From Chlorobium sp. (GTDB lineage: Bacteria; Bacteroidota; Chlorobiia; Chlorobiales; Chlorobiaceae): 64,000 nucleotides of DNA. Of this stretch, positions 33,482 through 42,847 are shown one piece after another (within the stretch, counting starts at the first letter, position 1; every line of letters starts with the position of its first letter). Where the stretch lies: the NCBI GenBank assembly GCA_028282595.1, contig JANQHQ010000035.1:62001-126000 (forward strand). Direction: 5' to 3'. A model generated the notes under the pieces. That model saw nothing but the letters and a program-made list of their open reading frames with translations. It had not been told where the DNA came from and did not search any database. The translations under genes were made by a program, and so were the position numbers.

Positions 33482-34236
33482 TGGAAACAACGAACGACAC
33501 CGTTCGCCTGCACGGCGTATCCCTGGGGCCGGGCGATCCCGAACTCGTTACGCTCGGTGCGCTACGCGTTCTCGAACAGGCCGATGCGGTCTGGTATCCG
33601 GCGACATCCGCCGATGGCGGGGGCGACAAAAGCGTGGCGCTCGATATTCTGGTTTCGTGCGGTCTCGATCGACGGAAGTTCAGGGCGATCGGAATACCGA
33701 TGTCGCGAAACCGGGAAAAGGCGGCGGAGGCCTACGACCGGCACTGGAAAAGCATGCGCGAGGAGGTCCGCAAGGGGCGCAGCCTTGCGGTCGTGACCGT
33801 CGGGGATGCCGGATTCTACAGCACCGTGACCCCGTTTCTGCAACGCGCGGCGGAAGAGGGCGTGCCGTTTTCCGTCGTGGCGGGCGTGCCCGCGTTTCTC
33901 GCGGCGGGGGCGGCGGCCGGCATTCCGGTCGCGAGCAACGACGAAAGCGTCCGGGTGCTCGCCATGGTCGGCGGTACGGACGAGATAGAACGTGCGCTCG
34001 GCGACGGCGGTACGGTTGTCGTGATGAAGCTCTCGACCGTGCGCGACGAACTGGTGTCGTGGCTCGAGAAGAGCGGGACCGCTTTTCTCTATGCCGAGAA
34101 AGTGGGGATGGAGGGAGAGTTCGTGACATCGGATATCGGGCGGTTGCGCCGTCGCGACATCCCGTATTTTTCACTGTTGATATGCTCCCGCCACTGCCTT
34201 TCCCGGCCGGGAGCGGAAGGAGGCGGGATCTCATGA
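33481..34236 (+). CDS. cbiL: Cobalt-factor II C20-methyltransferase
   Basis: A 251-residue class III SAM methyltransferase: LHGVSLGPGDPELVTLGALRVLEQADAVWYP, the loop RSLAVVTVGDAGFYSTVTPFLQRA, and VVAGVPAFLAAGAAAG. The GDAGFYST motif distinguishes CbiL/CobI from the other ring methylases. Overlaps the next start as ATGA. Confidence 0.93.
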   Translation: METTNDTVRLHGVSLGPGDPELVTLGALRVLEQADAVWYPATSADGGGDKSVALDILVSCGLDRRKFRAIGIPMSRNREKAAEAYDRHWKSMREEVRKGRSLAVVTVGDAGFYSTVTPFLQRAAEEGVPFSVVAGVPAFLAAGAAAGIPVASNDESVRVLAMVGGTDEIERALGDGGTVVVMKLSTVRDELVSWLEKSGTAFLYAEKVGMEGEFVTSDIGRLRRRDIPYFSLLICSRHCLSRPGAEGGGIS

Positions 34237-35645
34237 AGAAAGGCCGGCTTACGGTGGCAGGGCTCGGTCCCGGCGGCGAGGGCATGATGACTCCCGATGT
34301 ACGGCGGGCGATAGCCTGCGCCGACGCGGTTGTAGGTTACAGCGGCTACATGAAGGCGATCGAGGATATCCTTCCGGCCGGCGCGGAGCGGATTTCAAGC
34401 GGCATGACGCAGGAGAGGGCGCGGGCCGAACAGGCGTTTTCCCTTGCCGAGGAAGGCTGGAGGGTGGTCGTCGTCAGCTCCGGCGACGCCGGCATCTACG
34501 GCATGGCTCCCCTCGTGATGGAAATGGCCGCCCGTGAGCGGTCGTCTGGGATAGAGATCGAGGTGCTGCCCGGCATCAGCGCCTTCCAGTCCGCCGCGGC
34601 TCGCCTCGGGGCTCCGTTGAGCCACGATTTCTGCGCGATCTCGCTGTCCGATCTCATGACGCCGTGGGAGGTGATCGAAAAGCGCATCCGGGCGGCGGCT
34701 GAAGCCGATTTCGTCACGGCCGTCTACAATCCGGTCAGCCGGGACCGCTACTGGCAGATTCACAGGCTGAAGGAGCTTTTTCTCCTGCACCGTGTGCGGA
34801 CGACGCCGGTCGGTATCGTCCGCAACGCCGCGCGCGAAGACGAATCGATCGTCCGGACGACGCTCGGGGAGTTCGACCCGGCCGACCTCGATATGTTCAC
34901 CGTCATGCTGATCGGAAATTCCACGACCTTCCAGAGCGGTGAGCGGATGATCACACCGAGAGGATATTTTCGCGACGGGAGGGAGGAATCGGGCACGGGC
35001 GTCGGGCAATCGATCATGATCGAAAGTTTTTGCACCATCGCCGGCATGCTCGGGAAGGACGACCATCCCTTCGACACGCGCTGGGCGATGCTGCATGCGA
35101 TCCATACGACGGCCGATTTCGGGTTCGAGGACATTTTTTACGCTTCTCCCGGTGCGATTGCCGGGTGGCACCGGAAACTGACCGCCGGAGGGGCGGAGAT
35201 CGTCACCGACGTGACGATGGTCCGTTCGGGACTCCGCAAGGCGGCGCTCGAACGTCACGGCATTTCGGTTTTCTGCTACCTCTCCGATCCCAGGGTGCCG
35301 GAGACGGCCGAAAAGCTCGGAATAACCAGAAGTCAGGCTGGCATACGCCTCGCCGCGGAGGAACATCCCGATGCGCTGTTCGTCGTCGGCAACGCTCCGA
35401 CGGCGCTCATCGAACTTTCCGACCTGCTTCGCGGGAGCGCTTTCGCGCCGATGGGGATCGTCGGTGCTCCGGTCGGTTTCGTCAATGTCGTCGAGTCCAA
35501 GCTCCGTCTGAAGGCCGCCGCCTCGAAGACTCCGATCGTGGTGATCGAAGGTCGTAAAGGGGGAAGTACGGTTGCGGCGACCATCGTCAATGCGGCATTG
35601 AGTCTCGACGATGCCGAAGCGATGAGGCCCGGGAGAGATGTCTGA
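34233..35645 (+). CDS. cbiHC: Fusion of C17-methyltransferase CbiH and cobalt-precorrin-8 methylmutase CbiC
   Basis: A 470-residue fusion. Residues 1-245 are CbiH: LTVAGLGPGGEGMMTPDVRRAIACADAVVGY, SSGDAGIYGMA, EVLPGISAFQSAAARLGAPLSHDFCAISLSDLMTPW, with the NP.S motif in VYNPVSRDR. Residues about 265-465 are CbiC: MLHAIHTTADFGFEDIFYASPGAI, EIVTDVTMVRSG, and ERHGISVFCY with the catalytic His. Start at ATG 34233; the frame is open upstream but that part overlaps cbiL. Both reactions lie in the ring-contraction and final-rearrangement steps. Confidence 0.93.
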   Translation: MKKGRLTVAGLGPGGEGMMTPDVRRAIACADAVVGYSGYMKAIEDILPAGAERISSGMTQERARAEQAFSLAEEGWRVVVVSSGDAGIYGMAPLVMEMAARERSSGIEIEVLPGISAFQSAAARLGAPLSHDFCAISLSDLMTPWEVIEKRIRAAAEADFVTAVYNPVSRDRYWQIHRLKELFLLHRVRTTPVGIVRNAAREDESIVRTTLGEFDPADLDMFTVMLIGNSTTFQSGERMITPRGYFRDGREESGTGVGQSIMIESFCTIAGMLGKDDHPFDTRWAMLHAIHTTADFGFEDIFYASPGAIAGWHRKLTAGGAEIVTDVTMVRSGLRKAALERHGISVFCYLSDPRVPETAEKLGITRSQAGIRLAAEEHPDALFVVGNAPTALIELSDLLRGSAFAPMGIVGAPVGFVNVVESKLRLKAAASKTPIVVIEGRKGGSTVAATIVNAALSLDDAEAMRPGRDV

Positions 35646-36846
35646 GCGCTTTACCGTCATAGGGCTGACCGACAGCCGACATCCCCGTCTCGGGGAAAAC
35701 GCGATGCGGGAGATCGCCAATCACCGGGTTTTTGCCGGAGGTGCCCGCCACAGGGTGATCGTCGGTCCGCTTCTACCGGAAGGGAGCCGGTGGATCACCG
35801 TCGCCCCGCCGCTTCCGGAAACGATGCGGGCGCTCGGCTCGGTGCGGGAACCGGTTGTGGTTTTTGCTTCCGGGGATCCGCTGTTCTACGGTTTCGGCGC
35901 CACGCTTCAGCGGTATTTTCCCGAAGCCGGGTACCGGTATTTCCCTGCTTTTTCGTCGCTGCAGCTTCTTGCTCACCGGTGCCGTCGTCCCTACCAGACC
36001 ATGCGGTACGCGTCCCTGACGGGCCGAAGCTGGCAGGAACTCGACCGTCTTCTGATCGAAGGAGAACCCCTGATAGGAGTGCTCCCGGACAGGAAGAAAA
36101 CCCCCGCTCTCATCGCAAGGCGGCTGCTCGACTACAACTACCGGGAGTACTCGATGGTTGTGGGCGAAGCGCTCGGAGGACCCGAGGAACGGGTTTCTTC
36201 CCTGAGGCTGGAAGAAGCCGCCGAAGCGGTGTTTCACGATCTCAACTGCGTGATGCTTCATGCCGAAAGGTTTCCGGTCCGGCGATACGGCATACCCGAA
36301 GAGGAGTTCGAGGGTCTGCCGGGAAGGCCGGACATGATAACCAAGATGCCCGTTCGCCTGGCGACGCTCGCCCGGCTCGGTCTGGTCAACGCGCGAAACT
36401 TCTGGGATATCGGGTTCTGCACGGGGTCGGTGTCGATCGAGGCCAGGCTGCAGTTTCCCGGACTTCTGGTGACGGCGTTCGAAAAGCGGCCCGAATGCGA
36501 GGGGATTTTCGAGCGCAATGCCTGCACGTTCAGGGCGCCCGGGATCGGAAAGGTGATGGGGGACTTTCTTCTGCAGGACCACCGTTCGATGGCGCCGCAG
36601 GGCGTCGACGCGGTTTTTATCGGGGGACACGGAGGGCGGCAGCAGGATATCTTCGAGGTTGCGGCGGAACGGCTCGTTCCCGGCGGGCGGGTTGTGGTCA
36701 ACGCGGTCCGGGAAGAGACGCTCGACGAGTTTCGCCACCTCGCCGCCTCCCGGTCCTTCCGGCTGCTCGACGACCTGGTGCTCAAACCGGGTTCGCACAA
36801 TCCGATAACCGTTGCCGCAGCGGAAAAGGGGACGGAAAATGACTGA
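35638..36846 (+). CDS. cbiET: Precorrin-6Y C5,15-methyltransferase/decarboxylase (CbiE-CbiT fusion)
   Basis: A 402-residue bifunctional enzyme like CobL. The N-terminal half (CbiE) has FTVIGLTDSRHPRLGENAMREI, FASGDPLFYGFGATLQR and LADRKKTP-type LPDRKKTPALIARRL. The C-terminal half (CbiT) has LGLVNARNFWDIGFCTGSVSIEA, a Rossmann SAM site; the usual D.GAGTG appears as DIGFCTGS. It overlaps cbiHC by 8 bases and cbiGF by 8. Confidence 0.93.
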   Translation: MSERFTVIGLTDSRHPRLGENAMREIANHRVFAGGARHRVIVGPLLPEGSRWITVAPPLPETMRALGSVREPVVVFASGDPLFYGFGATLQRYFPEAGYRYFPAFSSLQLLAHRCRRPYQTMRYASLTGRSWQELDRLLIEGEPLIGVLPDRKKTPALIARRLLDYNYREYSMVVGEALGGPEERVSSLRLEEAAEAVFHDLNCVMLHAERFPVRRYGIPEEEFEGLPGRPDMITKMPVRLATLARLGLVNARNFWDIGFCTGSVSIEARLQFPGLLVTAFEKRPECEGIFERNACTFRAPGIGKVMGDFLLQDHRSMAPQGVDAVFIGGHGGRQQDIFEVAAERLVPGGRVVVNAVREETLDEFRHLAASRSFRLLDDLVLKPGSHNPITVAAAEKGTEND

Positions 36847-38734
36847 CACGCTTCAACGCATAGCGGTTATCGCGGCTTCCGTGAACGGCGTCCGGACCGG
36901 AGCCCGGCTTGCGGAAGCGCTTCGGGATTCGGCGGAGTGCCGCGTTGCGCTGTTTTCCCCGCGCGAAGCTCCCGAAGCGGAACATATTGTTTCGACAGGC
37001 GAGTTCGTCCGCCGGGAGTTCCAGCGGTGGGACGCTTTCGTTTTCATCGGCGCACTCGGGATCTGCGTCCGTTCGATCGCTCCCGTGCTTGGCGACAAAC
37101 AGAGCGATCCGGCCGTTGTGAACTGTGATGAAAAAGGCGCGTTCGTCCAGTCGGTGCTGTCCGGGCACCGGGGCGGCGCCAACGAGCTTGCGGCGAGGGT
37201 CGCCCGTCTGCTCGGCGCGCTGCCGGTGATCACCACCTCGAGCGATGTGCAGGGACTCTGGGCCCTGGACATTCTCGGCCGGAGAGAGGAGTGGGCGTGC
37301 GAGTACCGTTCCGCGCGAGGCGGAAAGAGGTTCAACGACGCCGTGGCGGCCTTCGTCAACCGCGAGCCGACGGCGCTTCTGCTCGATATCCGTGACGAAG
37401 GCACCGACAGGCTTGAACGGGAGTGCCCGGAATTCGTTACCGTTGTCCGGGACTACGACGAGATCGATTTTTCCCGTTATTCCCTTTTGCTCTGTGTCTC
37501 TCCCCATCTCTACGAGCCCCCGGTGCAGGCCGTTTTTTATCGCCCGAAGGTACTCTCTGCCGGTCTGGGTTCGGAAAAAGGCATAGACCCGGAAAGGTTT
37601 GTCGAATCCTTTCTGCGGGAGCTGCGTGCGCAGGGGCTCTCCCATCGTTCGGTCGGAAGTCTCGGTTCGGTCGATTTCAAGATGGAGGAGCCCGCATTCA
37701 GGCTGCTTGCCGAAAAGCTCGGGGTTCCCCTGCAGGGTTTCCGGCCGGAAGAGCTCGAAAGTATCGATGAGGTGCCGAACCCTTCGGAAACGGTCTTCCG
37801 CAAGGTCGGGGTGCACAGCGTATCGGAAGCGGCTTCGGCGCTTCTTTCCGGGGGCCGGCAGTGGCTCGTCGAAAAGCGGAAAGTGGCGCTTCAGGGCGTT
37901 CTCGCCGGAAATCCGCGGCATTACACCTTCGCGATAAGTGTCGACAACGGTGCGCTGCGAACCGGTTTCGTCTCCATCGTCGGCGCTGGACCGGGAGATC
38001 CCGGACTGGTGACAAAGAAGGGCCTCGAACGGATCGAACAGGCCGATCTGGTACTCTATGCCGGAAGTCTCGTGCCTGAAAAGCTCACCCGTCCGGCCAA
38101 ACCCGGCGCGCTTGTCCGCAGCTCGGCCTCCCTCTCGCTGGAGGAGCAGTTCGAGCTTATGGGGTCGTTTTACCGAAGGGGGCTCCGCATCGTGAGGCTT
38201 CACACGGGCGATCCGTCGATCTACGGGGCCATTCAGGAGCAGATCGCCTGGTTCGAGGCCAACGGCATGGCGTACGAGATCGTTCCCGGCGTTTCCTCCT
38301 TCCAGGCAGCCGCCGCGGTGCTCGCCTCGCAGTTCACGATACCCGAAAAGGTCCAGACGATCATTCTCACGCGCGGCAACGGGCGGACGCCCGTTCCGGA
38401 AAAGGAGCGGCTCGGCGATCTCGCCAGGGCGCAGGCTACCATGTGCATCTACCTGAGCGCCGAATGGGCGGAAGAGGTCCAGAAAGAGCTCGAGGAGCAC
38501 TATCCGGCCTCGACCCCGGTCGCGGTCTGCTACCGGCTCACCTGGGACGACCAGCAGGTCTGGCGCGGAGAGCTTCAAAATCTCGCCGCCCTGGTCAAGG
38601 AGAGCGGCAAGACCCGCACGGTGTTGCTTGTCGTCGGCGAAGCCATCGGCGCGAGGGTGAACCGTTCGAAGCTCTACGATCCCCGGTTCTCACACGGGTT
38701 CAGATCGGCCGACGGGGAGGGCCGGGGTACATGA
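36839..38734 (+). CDS. cbiGF: Fusion of cobalt-precorrin-5A hydrolase CbiG and C11-methyltransferase CbiF
   Basis: A 631-residue fusion starting at ATG 36839 after AAGGGGACGG. Residues 1-370 are CbiG: FVFIGALGICVRSIAPVLGDKQSDPAVV, VLSGHRGGANELA and the C-terminal SAGLGSEKG...SVDFKMEE region. Residues about 375-625 are CbiF/CobM: SIVGAGPGDPGLVTKKGLE, LHTGDPSIYGAIQEQI, EIVPGVSSFQAAAA. CbiG opens the delta-lactone with loss of acetaldehyde right after CbiF acts, so fusing them joins adjacent steps. Overlaps cbiJ by ATGA. Confidence 0.93.
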   Translation: MTDTLQRIAVIAASVNGVRTGARLAEALRDSAECRVALFSPREAPEAEHIVSTGEFVRREFQRWDAFVFIGALGICVRSIAPVLGDKQSDPAVVNCDEKGAFVQSVLSGHRGGANELAARVARLLGALPVITTSSDVQGLWALDILGRREEWACEYRSARGGKRFNDAVAAFVNREPTALLLDIRDEGTDRLERECPEFVTVVRDYDEIDFSRYSLLLCVSPHLYEPPVQAVFYRPKVLSAGLGSEKGIDPERFVESFLRELRAQGLSHRSVGSLGSVDFKMEEPAFRLLAEKLGVPLQGFRPEELESIDEVPNPSETVFRKVGVHSVSEAASALLSGGRQWLVEKRKVALQGVLAGNPRHYTFAISVDNGALRTGFVSIVGAGPGDPGLVTKKGLERIEQADLVLYAGSLVPEKLTRPAKPGALVRSSASLSLEEQFELMGSFYRRGLRIVRLHTGDPSIYGAIQEQIAWFEANGMAYEIVPGVSSFQAAAAVLASQFTIPEKVQTIILTRGNGRTPVPEKERLGDLARAQATMCIYLSAEWAEEVQKELEEHYPASTPVAVCYRLTWDDQQVWRGELQNLAALVKESGKTRTVLLVVGEAIGARVNRSKLYDPRFSHGFRSADGEGRGT

Positions 38735-39504
38735 TCATGGTTTTCGGAGGCACCACCGAAGGGAGGCTCGTCGCCGGGGTTCTCGACAGGGCCGGCAGAC
38801 GATACCTCTATTCGACGAAAACGTCGTCCGGCGGGTTCGACATGCGATACGGGGAGCACCGCCGGGGCGCACTGGACGAAGCCTCCATGAGAGCGGTTCT
38901 TTCCGAACGCAGGGTGTCCCTCGTCATCGACGCGGCGCATCCGTTCGCCGCCGGGCTGCACGAGACGATCGGTTTCGCGGCCGGGAGCCTCGGGCTGCCG
39001 GTCGTGCGGTACGAAAGGGATTACACGATTCCCGCCGACACCCTTTCCGGAGCCGACGTGGAGTATGCGGCTTCGTTCCCGTCGGCACTGGAGATTCTCG
39101 AAAAGAGGCGTCCCCGGCGGGTCATGGCCACGACCGGCGTCCGGACGATCGGTACCCTGGAGCCCTACTGGCGGAGCCGCGACATGATGGTGCGCATTCT
39201 CCCGTCAGGAAGATCCGCCGCGGAAGCTCTTCGGCAGGGTTTTCCTAAGGAGAGGCTGATCGTGATGCACCCCCCGCGGACCTGGGAGGAGGAGGTGCAG
39301 TGCATGCTCACGCACGATATCGATTGCCTTCTCTGCAAGGAAAACGGAGCGAGCGGGTTTTTGCCCGAAAAGATTCTTGCGGCGAAAACGAGAGGTGCAC
39401 CGGTGGTCGTCGTTCGCCGTCCGACCCTCCCTGCATCGTTCACGGTCGTCCGGACACCCGCCGAACTCGACCGGGCGATCGACCTTTTTACGGAGGCATC
39501 GTGA
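38731..39504 (+). CDS. cbiJ: Cobalt-precorrin-6A reductase
   Basis: A 257-residue NAD(P)H reductase: MVFGGTTEGRLVAGVL at the N-terminus, SLVIDAAHPFAAGLHE, VVRYERDY, MATTGVRTIGTLEPYW and LLCKENGASGFLPEKILAA, all CbiJ/CobK signatures. Start ATG 38731 overlaps cbiGF; the stop overlaps the GTG of cbiD. Confidence 0.93.
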   Translation: MIMVFGGTTEGRLVAGVLDRAGRRYLYSTKTSSGGFDMRYGEHRRGALDEASMRAVLSERRVSLVIDAAHPFAAGLHETIGFAAGSLGLPVVRYERDYTIPADTLSGADVEYAASFPSALEILEKRRPRRVMATTGVRTIGTLEPYWRSRDMMVRILPSGRSAAEALRQGFPKERLIVMHPPRTWEEEVQCMLTHDIDCLLCKENGASGFLPEKILAAKTRGAPVVVVRRPTLPASFTVVRTPAELDRAIDLFTEAS

Positions 39505-40655
39505 AAGGAAAACGCGGCAATCTGCACTACGGCTACACGACGGGATCGTGCGCGACCGCCGCGGCTTCGGCCGCCCTCCGCGCGCTTCTTCTCCGGAAAG
39601 CGCAGGAGGAAGCGGTTGTCGCCCTTCCCCAGGGAAAATCCGTGCGGTTTTCCGTCGAGGCGTGCGAGCTTACGGCGGAAAGTGCGAAGTGCTGCGTGAG
39701 AAAGAATGCAGGCGACGACCCGGATGTGACCCACGGCCTGCTCATCTGCGCCGGTGTCCGATTCCACCCCGGTCTCGGCGACGGGGAGGTGGAATTTCTG
39801 AAAGGGGAAGGCGTCGGAGTGGTCACCCTTCCCGGACTCGGCATCGAGGTGGGTGAACCGGCGATCAATCCTGTTCCCAGGGCCATGATCTCGGAGGCTC
39901 TCCGCCGCCTCTTGGACGAGCACGGCGTGAAAGGCGGCGTGTCCGTGACGGTGTCCGTACCGGGAGGGGAGGAGGTCGCCCGGAAGACACTGAACGCAAG
40001 GGTCGGCGTCAGGGGCGGGTTGTCGATCATCGGAACGAGCGGCATCGTCGTGCCGTATTCGGAAGAAGCCTATCTCGACACCATAAGGAAGGTGGTGCAG
40101 GTCGCCCGCTACAGCGGCTGCAGGAAGCTGGTGGTCACATCCGGCGTCCGGAGTGAAAGGATGCTTCGGCCGCGCTACGCCGATCTGCCGGATACGGCGT
40201 TCGTCCACTACGGCAACCGCATAGGAAAGGCCCTCGACATGGTGCACGAGGCCGCGTTCTTCGACAGCGTGGTCGTGGGAGTGATGCTCGCCAAAGCCAC
40301 CAAGCTGGCCCAGGGCGAGCTCGATCTTTCCAGCAGAACCGTCGGACTCAACCGTTCCTTCATGGCCTCTCTCGCCCGAAGGGCGGGCTATGGGAAGGAC
40401 GTTGTCGCCCGCATCGGGGGGCTCGAACTGATGCGTTCGATCGTCGATATCGTTCCCTTCCGCGAAAGGGAACCGCTCTACGAACTTCTTGCCCGGTCGT
40501 GCCGGGAGGTTTGCAGGGAACGCTTCCCCGAAAGGCGGCTGACCTTCGTTCTCATGACAATGGAAAACGGCTGCCTCTCCTGTGACGGGAGCTATGTAGC
40601 GGAGTGCGCGCCGTCGCGCCCCGCGGTTCGTTCATCTAAACAGCGCAAGCGATGA
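39501..40655 (+). CDS. cbiD: Cobalt-precorrin-5B C1-methyltransferase
   Basis: A 384-residue CbiD starting at GTG 39501, overlapping the cbiJ stop as GTGA. Signatures are LHYGYTTGSCATAAASAAL, KNAGDDPDVTHG, EPAINPVPRAMI and IIGTSGIVVPYSEEAYLDTI. CbiD marks the anaerobic branch. The last 20 residues are Cys/Ser-rich and not conserved. Overlaps the next gene by 4 bases. Confidence 0.94.
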   Translation: MKGKRGNLHYGYTTGSCATAAASAALRALLLRKAQEEAVVALPQGKSVRFSVEACELTAESAKCCVRKNAGDDPDVTHGLLICAGVRFHPGLGDGEVEFLKGEGVGVVTLPGLGIEVGEPAINPVPRAMISEALRRLLDEHGVKGGVSVTVSVPGGEEVARKTLNARVGVRGGLSIIGTSGIVVPYSEEAYLDTIRKVVQVARYSGCRKLVVTSGVRSERMLRPRYADLPDTAFVHYGNRIGKALDMVHEAAFFDSVVVGVMLAKATKLAQGELDLSSRTVGLNRSFMASLARRAGYGKDVVARIGGLELMRSIVDIVPFREREPLYELLARSCREVCRERFPERRLTFVLMTMENGCLSCDGSYVAECAPSRPAVRSSKQRKR

Positions 40656-41224
40656 AAATCTATACGAGAACCGGAGATTCCGGGCAAACGGGACTGTTCG
40701 GCGGTTCGAGAGTCGACAAGGACGACGTCCGCGTCGAGTGCTACGGAACCTTCGACGAAGTCAATTCCTTTATCGGGCTGCTGCGGTCCAGGCTTACCGA
40801 CGATCACGGCTGGCAGCCTCGCCTGCATGAGATACAGGTCATGTTCATGAACATGATGTCCCATATGGCGACGCCTTCCGACGCCATGAAACCCAACAGC
40901 GCGCCGTTGCCGCTGGAGGGAGAAGCCCTGTGCGAACGCTGGATCGACGAGCTGGAGGAAGCGGCGGGTCCCTCCGATTTCTTTCTGCTTCCAGGCGGGA
41001 CCGAAATTTCGGCCTTGTGCCACGTCGTCAGGACGCAGATCCGCCGGGGCGAACGACAACTCGTCAGGTTGATGAAAACGGACCCCGTGGATAGTTCGAT
41101 CCTGCGGTTCGTCAACCGGCTTTCGGATCTCTTTTTCGCCCTTGCCCGGGCGGAAATGGCCGGTGAAGGGGTAAGGGAAGAGCGCTGGCGTTCGTTTGTC
41201 TACAAAAAGAAAACAAGGCGCTGA
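40652..41224 (+). CDS. pduO: PduO-type ATP:co(I)rrinoid adenosyltransferase
   Basis: A 190-residue protein of the PduO family (not the CobO/BtuR family): MKIYTRTGDSGQTGLFGGSRV (ATP-binding), ECYGTFDEVNSFIG, LPGGTEISALCHVVRTQIRRGERQLV and FVNRLSDLFFALAR. It attaches the 5'-deoxyadenosyl group to Co(I) corrinoid. It needs a reductase, for which the ferredoxin-like gene at 23551 is a candidate partner. Confidence 0.93.
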   Translation: MKIYTRTGDSGQTGLFGGSRVDKDDVRVECYGTFDEVNSFIGLLRSRLTDDHGWQPRLHEIQVMFMNMMSHMATPSDAMKPNSAPLPLEGEALCERWIDELEEAAGPSDFFLLPGGTEISALCHVVRTQIRRGERQLVRLMKTDPVDSSILRFVNRLSDLFFALARAEMAGEGVREERWRSFVYKKKTRR

Positions 41225-41229
41225 ACACG

Positions 41230-42579
41230 ATGCGGAAACCGGCTTTTCTTCTGGCGGCGCCTTCGAGCAACAGCGGCAAGACGACACTGACGCTCGCCCT
41301 TCTGCGCCTGCTCGCCCGGAAAGGGAGGCGAGTCCAGCCGTTCAAATGCGGTCCCGACTATCTCGACACCTGTCTCCATACGATGGCATCGAAGGTTGAC
41401 GGGAGAGGGAGGCAGGGAAGAAATCTCGATATCTTCATGGCTTCCGAAGACCATGTGAAGAGGGTATTCCTTCAGCACTGTGCCGACGCCGACGCCGCTC
41501 TTGTTGAAGGAGTTATGGGTCTGTTCGACGGTTCGGTCAAGTCCGAAGGAAGCAGTGCGGCTATCGCCAAAATGCTCGGTATTCCGGTCGTGCTCGTCGT
41601 CGACGCCAAGGGGGCTGCCTATTCCGTGGCTCCGCTTCTTTACGGATTCAAGCACTTCGATCCTTCGGTTCGTCTTGCCGGGGTGATGTTCAACCGGGTC
41701 AATACGTTGTCACACTATGAGTTTTTGAAAGAGGCGTGCCGGGATGTCGGCGTCGAACCCCTCGGTTATGTGCCGAGGGACGAGGCGATGGTCGTTTCCG
41801 GACGCTATCTCGGTCTGAACATCTCGGCCGACGCCGATCAGGAGTCGGCCATTACGGCCATGGCCGATCACGTGGAGAAGACGGTCGATGTGGAACGATT
41901 GCTCGAACGCTGCGAGAGCGATATCCCGCTTCCCGTACCGCGCCCGCCGGAGCGCCGTCGGGGCAACGCGGTCATTGCCGTAGCCCGCGACGAGGCCTTC
42001 AACTTCGTCTATGCCGAAAATCTCGATATTCTCGGTCGTTACGGAAAAATTGAGTTTTTCAGCCCCATGGGGGACGGTGCGCTTCCAAAGGCCGATATGC
42101 TCTACTTTTCCGGGGGCTATCCCGAACTGTACACTCGCCGCCTGGAAGAGAACGGCCCGATGCGGCGAAAGGTGAGGGAGTTCGTGATGCGGGGAGGGCT
42201 CGTCTATGCCGAATGCGGAGGCATGATGTATCTCGGCAACTCCATCACCGACCGCGACGGGTCGAGCCGCGACATGTGCGGTGCGCTCGATCTCGAAACC
42301 TCCATGCAGGACGCGCGCCTGCATCTCGGCTACAGAAAGGTCGATCTTTCCGCCGCGGGATACCACAGCGAGCTCAGGGGGCATGAATTCCACTATTCCC
42401 GCTTCACCAGGACGGGCGAGCTCCACAACGTCGCCGCGGTGAGGTCGGCCCGTGACAGGGCGGTCGACACCGCCGTTTTCAGGTTCAACAACACCTTTGC
42501 ATCCTACGTCCATCTCTACTGGGGCGAAACGCCCGATTTCCCGGGGTTTCTTCTCCAGGAGGCCGGTCGCGGCGGCTAA
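41230..42579 (+). CDS. cbiA: Cobyrinate a,c-diamide synthase
   Basis: A 449-residue glutamine-dependent amidotransferase. The N-terminal ATPase has LLAAPSSNSGKTTLTLALL and FKCGPDYLDT; the C-terminal glutaminase has YFSGGYPELY and the nucleophile Cys in VYAECGGMMYLG, with the partner His in YHSELRGHEFHYS. It amidates side chains a and c. It is the last gene of the long operon; a terminator-like hairpin follows. Confidence 0.95.
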   Translation: MRKPAFLLAAPSSNSGKTTLTLALLRLLARKGRRVQPFKCGPDYLDTCLHTMASKVDGRGRQGRNLDIFMASEDHVKRVFLQHCADADAALVEGVMGLFDGSVKSEGSSAAIAKMLGIPVVLVVDAKGAAYSVAPLLYGFKHFDPSVRLAGVMFNRVNTLSHYEFLKEACRDVGVEPLGYVPRDEAMVVSGRYLGLNISADADQESAITAMADHVEKTVDVERLLERCESDIPLPVPRPPERRRGNAVIAVARDEAFNFVYAENLDILGRYGKIEFFSPMGDGALPKADMLYFSGGYPELYTRRLEENGPMRRKVREFVMRGGLVYAECGGMMYLGNSITDRDGSSRDMCGALDLETSMQDARLHLGYRKVDLSAAGYHSELRGHEFHYSRFTRTGELHNVAAVRSARDRAVDTAVFRFNNTFASYVHLYWGETPDFPGFLLQEAGRGG

Positions 42580-42609
42580 TGATGCGCGGGACTGTCGCCG
42601 GAAGCGAGC

Positions 42610-42641
42610 GGAAAAAAAGAACGGGGTTCCATTTTTTTTCC
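42610..42641 (+). terminator. Probable terminator after cbiA
   Basis: GAAC-GGG-GTTC hairpin embedded between GGAAAAAAA and TTTTTTTTCC, giving an extended AT-rich stem with a run of eight T. About 30 bases past the cbiA stop. Confidence 0.45.
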
Positions 42642-42656
42642 AGGGATTGCGGATGC

Positions 42657-42685
42657 TTGAAATTCAACACGTTTTCGTATATATA
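42657..42685 (+). promoter_or_regulatory. Candidate promoter of the CobN operon
   Basis: TTGAAA (42657-42662), 17-base spacer, TATATA (42680-42685), close to the sigma-70 consensus. It lies upstream of repeat copy B and riboswitch 3, so both would be in the transcribed leader. Confidence 0.5.
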
Positions 42686-42695
42686 CTCAATTAAA

Positions 42696-42836
42696 GGAAC
42701 CTCTAAAAAGTGTCATGAGCGAACAAAGTGCAAGGCGGACGGAGCGGAGAAACCGGAGTCCCGACACGTCGGGATGAGGATTTCGAGCACCGACCAACGC
42801 AGCAATTTGGGCGCGCAATAAGTTTTTAGAGGTTCC
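42696..42836 (+). mobile_element. MITE-like element copy B, upstream of riboswitch 3
   Basis: 141 bp with perfect 14-bp terminal inverted repeats, GGAACCTCTAAAAA and TTTTTAGAGGTTCC. Core palindrome TCCCGACACGTCGGGA. Flanks TTAAA and CTGAA do not form a clear duplication. No reading frame for a transposase; the ends resemble those of some IS5-like elements. Confidence 0.8.
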
Positions 42837-42847
42837 CTGAAATCACT

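Noticed and set aside
33468..34232. Upstream extension of the cbiHC frame over cbiL
   Set aside because: The translated part is Arg/Gly-rich and unlike any methylase, while cbiL in another frame is clear. cbiHC starts at 34233.
36782..38578. 598-codon minus-strand frame opposite cbiGF
   Set aside because: Shadow of a recognised fusion enzyme on the plus strand.
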